Shown one piece after another: positions 52,223 to 60,863 of a stretch of DNA of 64,000 nt. The position numbers and the translations under genes were made by a program. Every line of letters begins with the position of its first letter. The stretch's first letter is position 1. Source of the DNA: Streptomyces lavendulae subsp. lavendulae (GTDB taxonomy: Bacteria; Actinomycetota; Actinomycetes; Streptomycetales; Streptomycetaceae). The notes under the pieces are model-generated. The model was given only the letters and a program-made list of their open reading frames with translations. It did not search any database and was not told the DNA's origin. Location: assembly GCF_002803845.1 (NCBI RefSeq), contig NZ_CP024985.1:5467501-5531500 (forward strand), given 5' to 3'.

Positions 52223-54145
52223 ATGTCCGAGTCGGTCTTCCCACAGCTCGAAGCTCTGCTCCCGCATGTGCAGAAGCCCATCCAGTACGTCGGTGGTGAG
52301 CTCAATTCCACGGTGAAGCCCTGGGAGTCGTGCGACGTCCGCTGGGCGCTCATGTACCCCGACGCGTACGAGGTGGGGCTGCCCAACCAGGGCGTCATGA
52401 TCCTCTACGAGGTGCTCAACGAGCGCGAGGGCGTCCTCGCCGAGCGCACGTACTCGGTCTGGCCCGACCTCGAAGAGCTGATGCGCGAGCACAAGGTGCC
52501 GCAGTTCACCGTCGACAGCCACCGCCCGGTCGGTGCCTTCGACGTGTTCGGCCTGTCCTTCTCCACGGAGCTGGGCTACACCAACATGCTCACGGCCCTC
52601 GACCTGGCGGGCATCCCGCTGGAGTCCAGGAACCGTACGCTCGACCACCCCATCGTGCTCGCGGGCGGCCACGCGGCCTTCAACCCCGAGCCGATCGCGG
52701 AGTTCATCGACTGCGCCGTCATCGGCGACGGCGAGCAGGCCGTCCTCGACATGACCGAGATCATCCGCACCTGGAAGGCCGAAGGCCGTCCGGGCGGACG
52801 CGAGGAAGTGCTGCTGCGCCTCGCGAAGACCGGCAACGTCTACGTGCCGGGCTTCTACGACGTGGAGTACCTGGAGGACGGCCGCATCGGCCGGGTCGTG
52901 CCGAACCGGTCCGGCGTGCCGTGGCGCGTGTCCAAGCACACCGTCATGGACCTCGACGAGTGGCCCTACCCCAAGCAGCCCCTGGTCCCGCTCGCCGAGA
53001 CCGTCCACGAGCGCATGTCCGTGGAGATCTTCCGCGGCTGCACCCGCGGCTGCCGTTTCTGCCAGGCCGGCATGATCACGCGCCCCGTGCGGGAGCGAAG
53101 CATCACCGGCATCGGCGAAATGGTGGAGAAGGGCCTCAAGGCGACCGGCTTCGAGGAGGTCGGCCTGCTCTCCCTCTCCTCGGCGGACCACACCGAGATC
53201 GCCGACATCGCCAAGGGCCTCGCCGACCGCTACTCGGACGACAAGGTGGGCCTGTCCCTGCCGTCGACCCGCGTCGACGCCTTCAACGTGGACCTGGCCA
53301 ACGAGCTGACCCGCAACGGCCGCCGCTCCGGCCTGACCTTCGCCCCCGAGGGCGGCTCCGAGCGCATGCGCAAGGTCATCAACAAGATGGTCTCCGAAGA
53401 GGACCTGATCCGCACCGTCGCCACCGCCTACGGCAACGGCTGGCGCCAGGTGAAGCTGTACTTCATGTGCGGCCTGCCCACCGAGACCGACGAGGACGTC
53501 CTCCAGATCGGTGACATGGCGGTCAACGTGATCGCCAAGGGCCGCGAGGTCTCCGGCCAGAACGACATCCGCTGCACGGTCTCCATCGGCGGGTTCGTGC
53601 CGAAGCCGCACACCCCCTTCCAGTGGGCGCCGCAGCTGTCGGCCGAGGAGACGGACGCCCGTCTCGGCAAGCTCCGCGACAAGATCCGCGGCGACAAGAA
53701 GTACGGCCGCTCCATCGGCTTCCGCTACCACGACGGCAAGCCCGGCATCGTCGAGGGCCTCCTCTCGCGCGGCGACCGCCGCATCGGCGACGTCATCCGC
53801 GCCGTGTACGAATCCGGCGGCCGCTTCGACGGCTGGCGCGAGCACTTCTCGTACGACCGCTGGATGCAGGCCGCGGAGAAGACGCTGCCCGCCTACGGCG
53901 TCGACGTCGCCTGGTACACCACCCGCGAGCGCACCTACGAGGAGGTCCTGCCCTGGGACCACCTGGACTCCGGTCTCGACAAGGACTGGCTCTGGGAGGA
54001 CTGGCAGGACGCCCTCGACGAGACCGAGGTCGAGGACTGCCGCTGGACCCCGTGCTTCGACTGCGGCGTCTGCCCCCAGATGGACACCCACATCCAGATC
54101 GGCCCCACCGGCCAGAAGCTGCTGCCGCTGTCGGTCGTCAAGTAG
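52223..54145 (+). CDS. B12-binding domain radical SAM protein (TIGR03960 type)
   Basis: A 640-residue radical S-adenosylmethionine enzyme of unknown reaction. A B12-binding-like N-terminal region (about 40-200; YPDAYEVGLPNQG, AGGHAAFNPEP) is followed by the core with the [4Fe-4S] motif CTRGCRFC near residue 273. A C-terminal cysteine cluster (CFDCGVC) near residue 616 may hold a second cluster. ATG at 52223 has a GAAAGTCGCGTG leader and no strong ribosome-binding site. In many bacteria it is next to or fused with the DUF2344 (TIGR03936) protein; here an extra gene lies between them. Confidence 0.93.
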   Translation: MSESVFPQLEALLPHVQKPIQYVGGELNSTVKPWESCDVRWALMYPDAYEVGLPNQGVMILYEVLNEREGVLAERTYSVWPDLEELMREHKVPQFTVDSHRPVGAFDVFGLSFSTELGYTNMLTALDLAGIPLESRNRTLDHPIVLAGGHAAFNPEPIAEFIDCAVIGDGEQAVLDMTEIIRTWKAEGRPGGREEVLLRLAKTGNVYVPGFYDVEYLEDGRIGRVVPNRSGVPWRVSKHTVMDLDEWPYPKQPLVPLAETVHERMSVEIFRGCTRGCRFCQAGMITRPVRERSITGIGEMVEKGLKATGFEEVGLLSLSSADHTEIADIAKGLADRYSDDKVGLSLPSTRVDAFNVDLANELTRNGRRSGLTFAPEGGSERMRKVINKMVSEEDLIRTVATAYGNGWRQVKLYFMCGLPTETDEDVLQIGDMAVNVIAKGREVSGQNDIRCTVSIGGFVPKPHTPFQWAPQLSAEETDARLGKLRDKIRGDKKYGRSIGFRYHDGKPGIVEGLLSRGDRRIGDVIRAVYESGGRFDGWREHFSYDRWMQAAEKTLPAYGVDVAWYTTRERTYEEVLPWDHLDSGLDKDWLWEDWQDALDETEVEDCRWTPCFDCGVCPQMDTHIQIGPTGQKLLPLSVVK

Positions 54146-54156
54146 CCCCGTGACCC

Positions 54157-54190
54157 CGAGTGCCCCCGCCGTCAACGGCGGGGGCACTCG
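54157..54190 (+). terminator. Hairpin terminator after the radical SAM gene
   Basis: A perfect 15-bp stem (54157-54171 with 54176-54190) and loop TCAA begins 11 bases after the stop codon. It splits the radical SAM gene from the following genes. Confidence 0.88.
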
Positions 54191-54253
54191 CATGTGGCCC
54201 CGGCGCAACGGCTCCGGCGCAACGGCTCCGGCGCTTCTGGTGTCCTTAGCGGC

Positions 54254-55399
54254 ATGGAAATGGAAAAGCGGCGGCCCGACCCCGGCGCCGAAGGGTGCCT
54301 CGTCGGCGTCCTGCGGGTCCCGGTCAAGATCGTGGCCGTCCTGGTGGTCCTGCCCGTACGGGTGGTCTGGGACGTGCTCGCCGCCTCCGCCCGGCTGCTG
54401 CACCGGCACGTTCTCGCGCCGGCGGGGCAGGGGCTGGCCTGGTTCCACGCGCACGCGCTGCGACCCGTACTGCGGGGGCTCGGCCGGACCGCCGGGATCC
54501 TGCTGATGCTGGTCTTCGTCTGGCCGTGGACGGGGCTGTGGCGGTACGTGTTCGCCCCCGCCGGGCGCGGGCTGGCGTGGCTGGGCCGCGGGCTGGCCAC
54601 CCACCTGCTCCGGCCGCTGGGCCGGGGCCTCGCCTTCGCCGGGTGGGCCGTTCTCGTCCGGCCGTGGGCGATGCTCCGCCGCCACGTCCTGGTCCCCCTC
54701 GGCGACGCGCTGCTCACGCACCTGCTGCGGCCGCTCGGCCAGGGGCTCGGAAGGGTCCTGAGCGCGGTGGGCCGGTACCTGCTGCTGCCGCTCGGCAAGG
54801 GCGCCGCCTGGGCCGGGTGGGCCCTGGGGATGGCACTGTTCGTCTGGCCGTGGACCGCCCTGTGGCGGTACGTGCTCGTGCCCGCCGGGCGGGGTATCGC
54901 CTGGGCGGCGCACGGGGTGGGGACCGCGCTGGCGTGGCTGGGCAGGGCGCTGTTCGTGTGGCCCTGGGCCGCGCTGTGGCGGTACGTGCTCGTGCCCGTC
55001 GCCGTCGGTGCGTACCGGTACGTGCTGGCACCGCTCGGCCGCGGGGCGTACACGTACCTGCTCGCCCCCCTCGGCCGGCTGCTCGTCGCCGCGTGGCACC
55101 TCGCCGGCCGGATCAGCCGGGCCCTGGGACGCGGACTGGTCCGGCTGTGGCGCGGGTGCGTCGCGCGGCCCTGCGCCTGGGCCTACCGACAGGTGGCCAC
55201 CCCCGCCGGGCACCTCGTCCGCGAAATCTGGCGCACCGCCCGCGCCGCCGTCCGCGAAGCCCGCGCCGAGGTGCGGCGCGCCCTGTTCGGGGCCCCGCCC
55301 CGGGAACCGGTGAGGTCACGGGCGCGTACTCTGGGTAGTACGACAGCCGTAGGCAGCGTGCCCGCTCCCGAGATCTCCCTGCACGAACGGCAGGGGTGA
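54254..55399 (+). CDS. Trp/Arg-rich decapeptide-repeat protein, unknown function
   Basis: Not recognised. The 381-residue product (ATG 54254) consists of hydrophobic segments alternating with arginines. A decapeptide of pattern R-[YH]-[VL]-[LF]-x-P-[AL]-G-[RQK]-G recurs about eight times (starts near 51, 97, 143, 174, 205, 243, 255 and 267). Four copies are preceded by a WPW or RPW motif (near 90, 137, 198 and 236; e.g. FVWPWTALWRYVLVP). The C-terminal 60 residues are charged and helical (WRTARAAVREARAEVRR) and then disordered. Repeats with Trp, Arg and Pro-Gly turns suggest a membrane-associated or re-entrant helical array. Third-position GC bias supports a real gene. It is inserted between the two radical-SAM-related genes. 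Confidence 0.75.
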   Translation: MEMEKRRPDPGAEGCLVGVLRVPVKIVAVLVVLPVRVVWDVLAASARLLHRHVLAPAGQGLAWFHAHALRPVLRGLGRTAGILLMLVFVWPWTGLWRYVFAPAGRGLAWLGRGLATHLLRPLGRGLAFAGWAVLVRPWAMLRRHVLVPLGDALLTHLLRPLGQGLGRVLSAVGRYLLLPLGKGAAWAGWALGMALFVWPWTALWRYVLVPAGRGIAWAAHGVGTALAWLGRALFVWPWAALWRYVLVPVAVGAYRYVLAPLGRGAYTYLLAPLGRLLVAAWHLAGRISRALGRGLVRLWRGCVARPCAWAYRQVATPAGHLVREIWRTARAAVREARAEVRRALFGAPPREPVRSRARTLGSTTAVGSVPAPEISLHERQG

Positions 55400-55470
55400 G
55401 CCGGGGGCAGGGCGTCGCCGCCCGGCCCCACGGACACTCAGGGCGACGCGCGAGCCGCGACGCCCCGCAC

Positions 55471-55487
55471 AAGGAGAAGAACCACTG
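55471..55487 (+). promoter_or_regulatory. Strong ribosome-binding site before a CTG start codon
   Basis: AAGGAG (55471-55476) is eight bases before CTG (55485-55487), which is in frame with the DUF2344 protein. The nearest in-frame GTG (55524) has no ribosome-binding site. This argues that CTG is the real initiator. Confidence 0.6.
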
Positions 55488-56306
55488 GGCAAGCGACAGC
55501 CCGAAGGCCCGCCTCCCGCACCGGTGGTGCAGCGCATCCGACTGCGCTACACCAAGCGTGGCCGCCTCCGGTTCACCAGCCACCGAGACTTCCAGCGCGC
55601 CTTCGAGCGCGCCCTGCGCCGCGCCGAGGTGCCCATGGCGTACTCGGCAGGCTTCACCCCGCACCCCCGGGTCTCGTACGCGAACGCCGCGCCCACCGGC
55701 ACCGGCAGCGAGGCCGAGTACCTGGAGATCGGGCTCGCCGCGCCCCGCGACCCCGAGAAGCTCCGTGAGCTCCTCGACGAGTCGATGCCGGTCGGGCTCG
55801 ACATCATCGACGCCGTCGAAGCCCGCACCTCCGGGCTCGCGGACCGGCTGACCGCCTCCGTGTGGGAGCTGCGCCTGGAGGGCGTGGACCCCGCCGACGC
55901 CGAGCGGGCGGTGGAGACCTTCCTCACCGCCGAGACCGTGGAGGTGCAGCGCCGCACCAAGAACGGCGTGCGCACCTTCGACACCCGTGGCGCGGTCGTC
56001 AGCCTGGAAGCCCTTCCTGTTCAGGCTGATAGGCCGCTGGACAATGCCTGTGCGATACTGCGGCTGGTTGTTCGGCATTTGACACCTGCCGTGCGACCCG
56101 ACGACGTCCTGTCCGGTCTCCGAGCTGTGGCCGACCTGGCGCCGCCGGTCCCCGCTGCGGTGACCAGGCTGGCGCAGGGGCTCTTCGACGAGGAGTCCGG
56201 CACGGTGACCGACCCGCTCGCGCCCGACCGCGAGGCTGTCACGGCCGCCCCACCCACGGCCGCCGTGCCCGCCGACGCGAAGGCGCCGGAAGGTCCCGCC
56301 GCGTAG
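55485..56306 (+). CDS. DUF2344 radical SAM-linked protein (TIGR03936 type), apparent CTG start
   Basis: A 273-residue protein (from CTG 55485) that accompanies TIGR03960 radical SAM enzymes; reaction unknown. The conserved block RIRLRYTKRGRLRFTSHRDFQRAFERALRRA and MAYSAGFTPHPRVSYANA identify it. From CTG the N-terminus reads (M)GKRQPEGPPPAPVVQ, which I believe is like homologues that start with ATG or GTG at this place. If the first GTG (55524) is used, the protein has 260 residues and lacks a ribosome-binding site. The C-terminal 45 residues are Ala/Pro-rich. It follows the repeat protein on the same strand. Confidence 0.88.
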   Translation: MGKRQPEGPPPAPVVQRIRLRYTKRGRLRFTSHRDFQRAFERALRRAEVPMAYSAGFTPHPRVSYANAAPTGTGSEAEYLEIGLAAPRDPEKLRELLDESMPVGLDIIDAVEARTSGLADRLTASVWELRLEGVDPADAERAVETFLTAETVEVQRRTKNGVRTFDTRGAVVSLEALPVQADRPLDNACAILRLVVRHLTPAVRPDDVLSGLRAVADLAPPVPAAVTRLAQGLFDEESGTVTDPLAPDREAVTAAPPTAAVPADAKAPEGPAA

Positions 56307-56378
56307 GGATCGTCGTCGTCGCGCCGCCCTGGCACTCGGGAGCCACCTGGGTCGGGCAGCGCACTGACCTGAAGACTT

Positions 56379-56416
56379 CCGCCAGGCCGTACGGACAAGA
56401 CGTACGGAACCGGCGG
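56379..56416 (+). promoter_or_regulatory. Two-part hairpin in the rne leader region
   Basis: CCGTACG (56387-56393) pairs with CGTACGG (56401-56407), and flanking CCGCC (56379-56383) pairs with GGCGG (56412-56416). It lies 73 bp after the DUF2344 stop and 125 bp before rne. It may terminate the upstream unit or be a structured rne leader; in E. coli the rne leader mediates autoregulation. Confidence 0.45.
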
Positions 56417-56540
56417 CCATGGACTACAGCTCCCGTGTGGCGAACGCGCCCCGGAGGCCGGTTCCGCGCTATCCGCGCGGAGCCGTGCCGGACCGGACGT
56501 CAGCCGCGGCGCCCGGGAGCGTGACGGGAGAACCGCCCGC

Positions 56541-59500
56541 ATGCTCAACACCGAAAACGAGAACACCCCCACCGCCGACACCGGCAGCCCGAGCGACAAC
56601 CTGCCCCCGCGCAGGCGTCGCCGCGCCGCCTCCCGGCCGGCCGGCCCGCCCGGCGGCGCTGCCGCCGCCCCGGAGGCGCCCGCCGCCGAGGCCGCTGCGG
56701 TCGCTCCGGTCGAGGAGGAGGCTCCGGCCGCCGCTCCGGCGCCGCGTGCCCGTCGTCGCGCCACCCGCGCGGTGGCGGCTCCTGCTGCCGAGGCTGCCGA
56801 GGCCGTGGTCGTGGAGGCCCCGGCCGCGCCCGTCGTGGAGGAGGAGGCCCCGGCCGCCGCTCCCGCGCCGCGTACCCGCCGCCGTGCCACCCGCGCCGCC
56901 ACCGCCCCCGAGGCGCCCGCCGCCGAGGCCGCTCCGGCCGCTCCGGTCGAGGAGGAGGCTCCGGCCGCGGCCCCCGCGCCGCGTGCCCGTCGTCGTGCCA
57001 CCCGTGCCGTGGCCGCTCCGGCGGCTCCTGCTGCCGAGGCCGTCGAGGCCGTGGTCGTGGAGGCTCCGGCCGCGCCGGTCGTGGAGGAGGAGGCTCCGGC
57101 CGCCGCTCCCGCGCCGCGTGCCCGTCGTCGTGCCACCCGTGCCGTGGCCGCTCCGGCGGCTCCTGCTGCCGAGGCCGTCGAGGCCGTGGTCGTGGAGGCT
57201 CCGGCCGCGCCGGTCGTGGAGGAGGAGGCTCCGGCCGCCGCTCCCGCGCCGCGTGCCCGTCGTCGTGCCACCCGCGCGGTCGCCGCTCCGGCGGCTCCTG
57301 CTGCCGAGGCCGTCGAGCCCGCCGCGGTGGAGGAGGAGGCCCCCAAGGCCGCCCCCCGCGCCGTGACCGTCGCCGACGCCGTGGACTCCCCCAAGCGCGG
57401 CGGCCGCCGTCGCGCCACCCGCTCCTCCGCCCCGGCTGGCCCGGCCGCCCCGGCCGCCGCCGCCGAGACCGAGGCGCCCGCCGCCCCGGCGGAGCCCCGT
57501 GCCCGCCGCGCCGCCCGTCCCGCCGTGGCCGTCTTCCAGGCCCCGGTCTTCGCCGAGCCGATGTTCCAGACCCCGGAGACCGCCGCCATGGCCGCCGCGG
57601 CCGCTGCCGCCGCGCAGCGGGCGGAGGAGGCCGAGGAGGAGGAAGAGACCGAGGAAGAGACCGTCGCCGAGGTCCAGGCTCCGGCCGCCGCGCAGCCCGC
57701 CGGCCGCCGTCGCCGCCGTCGTGGCTCCGCCGAGCCCGTGGCCCAGGCCGCGCCGTCCGGCCCCGTCTCGCTGGCCGACGTAGAGCTCGTGGACGAGGAG
57801 CAGGAGGCCGAGGCCGCCGAGCTCGACGAGGACGAGGCCGACGAGTCGGGCGAGCGCCCCTCGCGCCGCCGCCGTCGTGGTGGCCGTCGCCGCCGTCGCG
57901 GTGAGTCCGCCGACCTGGACGAGTCCGCCGACGAGGACGCCGAGGCCGAGGCCGAGGCCGCCGAGCAGGAGGAGGAAGAGGAAGAGGAGTCCGACGAGGC
58001 CCTCGGCTCCAGCTCCAGCCGCCGGCGCCGCCGCCGTCGCCGTCGCAGTGGTGACGGCGCCGCCGACACCGAGGCGGGCGACGAGGACGGTGTCCGTACC
58101 GTCGTCAAGGTCCGCGAGCCGCGTCCGGCCCGCGAGCGCAGCGAGTCCACCTCCTCCGACGAGGTCCAGTCCATCAAGGGCTCGACCCGCCTGGAGGCCA
58201 AGAAGCAGCGCCGCCGCGAAGGCCGCGAGCAGGGCCGCCGCCGCGTCCCGATCATCACCGAGGCCGAGTTCCTGGCCCGCCGCGAGGCCGTCGAGCGCGT
58301 GATGGTCGTGCGCCAGTCCGGCGAGCGCACCCAGATCGGCGTCCTTGAGGACAACGTGCTCGTCGAGCACTACGTCAACAAGGAAGAGGCCACCTCGTAC
58401 GTCGGCAACGTCTACCTGGGCAAGGTCCAGAACGTGCTGCCGTCGATGGAGGCCGCCTTCATCGACATCGGCAAGGGCCGCAACGCGGTCCTGTACGCCG
58501 GTGAGGTCAACTTCGAGGCGCTCGGCATGGCCAACGGCCCGCGCCGCATCGAGTCCGCCCTCAAGTCCGGCCAGTCGGTCCTGGTGCAGGTCACCAAGGA
58601 CCCGATCGGCCACAAGGGTGCCCGCCTGACCAGCCAGGTCTCGCTGCCCGGCCGCTACCTGGTCTACGTGCCCGAGGGCTCGATGACCGGCATCAGCCGC
58701 AAGCTGCCCGACACCGAGCGCGCGCGCCTGAAGAGCATCCTCAAGAAGATCGTCCCCGAGGACGCGGGCGTCATCGTGCGCACCGCCGCCGAGGGCGCGA
58801 GCGAGGACGAGCTGCGCCGTGACGTCGAGCGCCTGCAGGCCCAGTGGGAGGACATCCAGAAGAAGTCGAAGCAGATCTCGACCTCTTCGCCGAGCCTGCT
58901 GTACGGCGAGCCGGACATGACCGTCCGCGTCGTGCGCGACATCTTCAACGAGGACTTCTCGAAGGTCATCGTCAGCGGTGACACCGCCTGGGAGACCATC
59001 CACGGCTACGTGAACCACGTGGCCCCGGACCTGGCCGGCCGGCTGTCGCGCTGGACCTCCGAGGTCGACGTCTTCGCGACGTACCGGATCGACGAGCAGC
59101 TCGCCAAGGCGCTCGACCGCAAGGTGTGGCTGCCCTCGGGCGGTTCCCTCGTGATCGACAAGACCGAGGCGATGATCGTCATCGACGTCAACACCGGCAA
59201 GTTCACCGGTCAGGGCGGCAACCTCGAAGAGACCGTCACCCGGAACAACCTGGAGGCGGCCGAGGAGATCGTGCGCCAGCTGCGGCTGCGCGACCTGGGC
59301 GGCATCGTCGTCATCGACTTCATCGACATGGTCCTGGAGTCCAACCGCGACCTGGTCCTGCGGCGCATGCTGGAGTGCCTGGGCCGCGACCGCACCAAGC
59401 ACCAGGTGGCCGAGGTCACCTCGCTGGGCCTGGTGCAGATGACCCGCAAGCGGGTGGGCCAGGGTCTGCTGGAGTCCTTCTCCGAGACCTGCGTCCACTG

Positions 59501-60581
59501 CAACGGCCGCGGTGTCATCGTGCACATGGAGACCCCGACCGCGGTCGGCGGCGGCGGCAACGGCAAGCGCGCCAAGCGCCGCGGTGGCCGGGCCCTGGAC
59601 CACGAGCACGAGCACGAGCTCGATGTGATCGAGACCGTCGAGACCGACGTGTTCGAGGCCGAGACCGAGGCCGAGGTGGCCGCCGAGGTCGCCGCGCCGC
59701 GCGCGCTCCCGGAGCCGGAGTTCGTCCCGGGCGAGGAGCTGTACGGCAGCCCGGCCGAGGCCGAGGCCGCCGCGGGGGTGAGCGGGCGTCGCAACCGTCG
59801 CCGTGCCACCCGCAAGGCGACCGCTCCGGCGGGTGCCCCGCGGGCTGCGGAGCGGGCCGCGGCCCCGGTGCAGGCTCCGGTGACCCCGGTCGCCGAGGCC
59901 GAGCCGGTCACCGAGCCGGCCGACACGGTGCTCCAGCCGGCCGTCGAGGCCGTGGAGACCGCCGTGGCTGCGGAGCCGGCCGAGGCCGCGCCGAAGGGCC
60001 GTACGCGTCGCCGTGCGACCCGCAAGGCCACCGCGCCGGAGCCGGTCGCCGAGGCGCCCGTCGAGGCGGAGCCCGCGCCGGTCGTCGAGGCCGCGCCCGA
60101 GCCCGTCGTCGAGCCCGAGCCGGTCGTCGAGGCCGTGACCGAGGCCGCTGTGGCCGAGGTGGCGGAGCCGGTGGCCGAGCCGGTCGTGGAGGCCGCTCCG
60201 GCGCGTCCGCGCCGCCGTGCCACCCGCAAGGCCACCGCGCCCGCCGGTTCCCCGGCAGGGGCGGCACAGGCGGCCGTCGTGGTCGTCGAGGCCCCGGCCG
60301 CCGAGCCCGAGCCCGTCGTGGCCGCCGAGCCGGCCGCCGAGGCCGAGCCGGAGGCGGCGGCCGAGCCCGCGGCCCCGGCGAAGAAGGCCGCCCGCAAGGC
60401 TCCGGCCAAGAAGGCGACCACCACGGCGAAGAAGGCCCCGGCCAAGAAGGCGGCGGCCGCGAAGAAGACCGTCGCGAAGAAGGCGACGGCCAAGAAGACC
60501 GTGGCGAAGCGGGCGACGAAGAAGACCGCGGCGGCGGAGCAGCAGACCCCGCCGTCCGTCTCGGCTCCCGCCGAAGCCTGA
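56541..60581 (+). CDS. rne: Ribonuclease E/G family endoribonuclease, very long form
   Basis: Main single-strand RNA endonuclease. Of 1346 residues only the centre is the catalytic core: an S1 domain from about 590, Asp882 (VIDVNTGK) and Asp926 (VIDFIDM) as metal-binding aspartates, and the zinc-link CVHC (984-987). The N-terminal 575 residues are an Ala/Pro/Glu/Arg-rich disordered arm with tandem 45-residue repeats plus acidic and Arg-rich blocks. The C-terminal arm has three RRRATRKATAP motifs and a histone-H1-like Lys/Ala tail (KKAPAKKAAAAKK). Streptomyces RNase ES has such arms, which bind partners and RNA. ATG at 56541 has GGGAG 11 bases upstream. Confidence 0.96.
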   Translation: MLNTENENTPTADTGSPSDNLPPRRRRRAASRPAGPPGGAAAAPEAPAAEAAAVAPVEEEAPAAAPAPRARRRATRAVAAPAAEAAEAVVVEAPAAPVVEEEAPAAAPAPRTRRRATRAATAPEAPAAEAAPAAPVEEEAPAAAPAPRARRRATRAVAAPAAPAAEAVEAVVVEAPAAPVVEEEAPAAAPAPRARRRATRAVAAPAAPAAEAVEAVVVEAPAAPVVEEEAPAAAPAPRARRRATRAVAAPAAPAAEAVEPAAVEEEAPKAAPRAVTVADAVDSPKRGGRRRATRSSAPAGPAAPAAAAETEAPAAPAEPRARRAARPAVAVFQAPVFAEPMFQTPETAAMAAAAAAAAQRAEEAEEEEETEEETVAEVQAPAAAQPAGRRRRRRGSAEPVAQAAPSGPVSLADVELVDEEQEAEAAELDEDEADESGERPSRRRRRGGRRRRRGESADLDESADEDAEAEAEAAEQEEEEEEESDEALGSSSSRRRRRRRRRSGDGAADTEAGDEDGVRTVVKVREPRPARERSESTSSDEVQSIKGSTRLEAKKQRRREGREQGRRRVPIITEAEFLARREAVERVMVVRQSGERTQIGVLEDNVLVEHYVNKEEATSYVGNVYLGKVQNVLPSMEAAFIDIGKGRNAVLYAGEVNFEALGMANGPRRIESALKSGQSVLVQVTKDPIGHKGARLTSQVSLPGRYLVYVPEGSMTGISRKLPDTERARLKSILKKIVPEDAGVIVRTAAEGASEDELRRDVERLQAQWEDIQKKSKQISTSSPSLLYGEPDMTVRVVRDIFNEDFSKVIVSGDTAWETIHGYVNHVAPDLAGRLSRWTSEVDVFATYRIDEQLAKALDRKVWLPSGGSLVIDKTEAMIVIDVNTGKFTGQGGNLEETVTRNNLEAAEEIVRQLRLRDLGGIVVIDFIDMVLESNRDLVLRRMLECLGRDRTKHQVAEVTSLGLVQMTRKRVGQGLLESFSETCVHCNGRGVIVHMETPTAVGGGGNGKRAKRRGGRALDHEHEHELDVIETVETDVFEAETEAEVAAEVAAPRALPEPEFVPGEELYGSPAEAEAAAGVSGRRNRRRATRKATAPAGAPRAAERAAAPVQAPVTPVAEAEPVTEPADTVLQPAVEAVETAVAAEPAEAAPKGRTRRRATRKATAPEPVAEAPVEAEPAPVVEAAPEPVVEPEPVVEAVTEAAVAEVAEPVAEPVVEAAPARPRRRATRKATAPAGSPAGAAQAAVVVVEAPAAEPEPVVAAEPAAEAEPEAAAEPAAPAKKAARKAPAKKATTTAKKAPAKKAAAAKKTVAKKATAKKTVAKRATKKTAAAEQQTPPSVSAPAEA
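56981..57250 (+). repeat. Two near-identical 135-bp tandem repeats inside rne
   Basis: Units 56981-57115 and 57116-57250 are essentially identical at the DNA level, encode 45 residues each, and continue as a partial third unit from 57251. Diverged earlier units lie at about 56742-56980. Each encodes RARRRATRAVAAPAAP followed by an EAVEAVVVEAPAAPV and EEEAPAAAP block. Identity at silent positions indicates recent duplication or homogenisation. Confidence 0.85.
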
Positions 60582-60590
60582 TCCGCGTGA

Positions 60591-60628
60591 CGCCCGTGGG
60601 CCCCGCCGAGCGGCGGGGTCCACGGGCG
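60591..60628 (+). terminator. Hairpin terminator of rne
   Basis: A 17-bp stem with one G-U pair (60591-60607 with 60612-60628) and loop GAGC begins 10 bases after the rne stop codon. Confidence 0.82.
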
Positions 60629-60641
60629 CGCGGGGCCCGGT

Positions 60642-60670
60642 TTGACCCCCTGGAACCGGCCCCGTAACCT
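60642..60670 (+). promoter_or_regulatory. Promoter of the rplU-rpmA operon
   Basis: TTGACC (60642-60647) and TAACCT (60665-60670) are 17 bp apart, a good vegetative HrdB-type promoter. It lies 14 bp beyond the rne terminator. Transcription would start near 60677, leaving a leader of about 187 bases before rplU. Confidence 0.65.
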
Positions 60671-60863
60671 AGACCGTCGGCGTGTCTTGAACGATTACCC
60701 GTTCAGCGTGCGTCGCGCTCCTGAGCACCTTCCTCCCGCATCGACCGCGCAAGCGGACGGGCCACGGGAGAGGCCGCTCGTCCAATTCCGGATCACCGTG
60801 GGCCCCGGCCCGCGTGAGCGGCTGGCTTCAGGAGCATCCGTCCCGAGTGAGAGAGAGATCCGC

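Noticed and set aside
56676..57400. CRISPR-like repeat array
   Set aside because: Repeats are contiguous 135-bp units without spacers and lie in frame within rne.
56021..60623. Very long minus-strand open frames (777 and 1384 residues) opposite rne
   Set aside because: They mirror the repeat-rich rne arms (Ser/Arg- or Gly/Leu/Arg-rich products) and have no recognisable domain.
60671..60863. Riboswitch or extra ORF in the rplU leader
   Set aside because: The leader is long but the upstream open frame to 60642 has no start with a ribosome-binding site, and I could not find a conserved L21-leader fold by eye.
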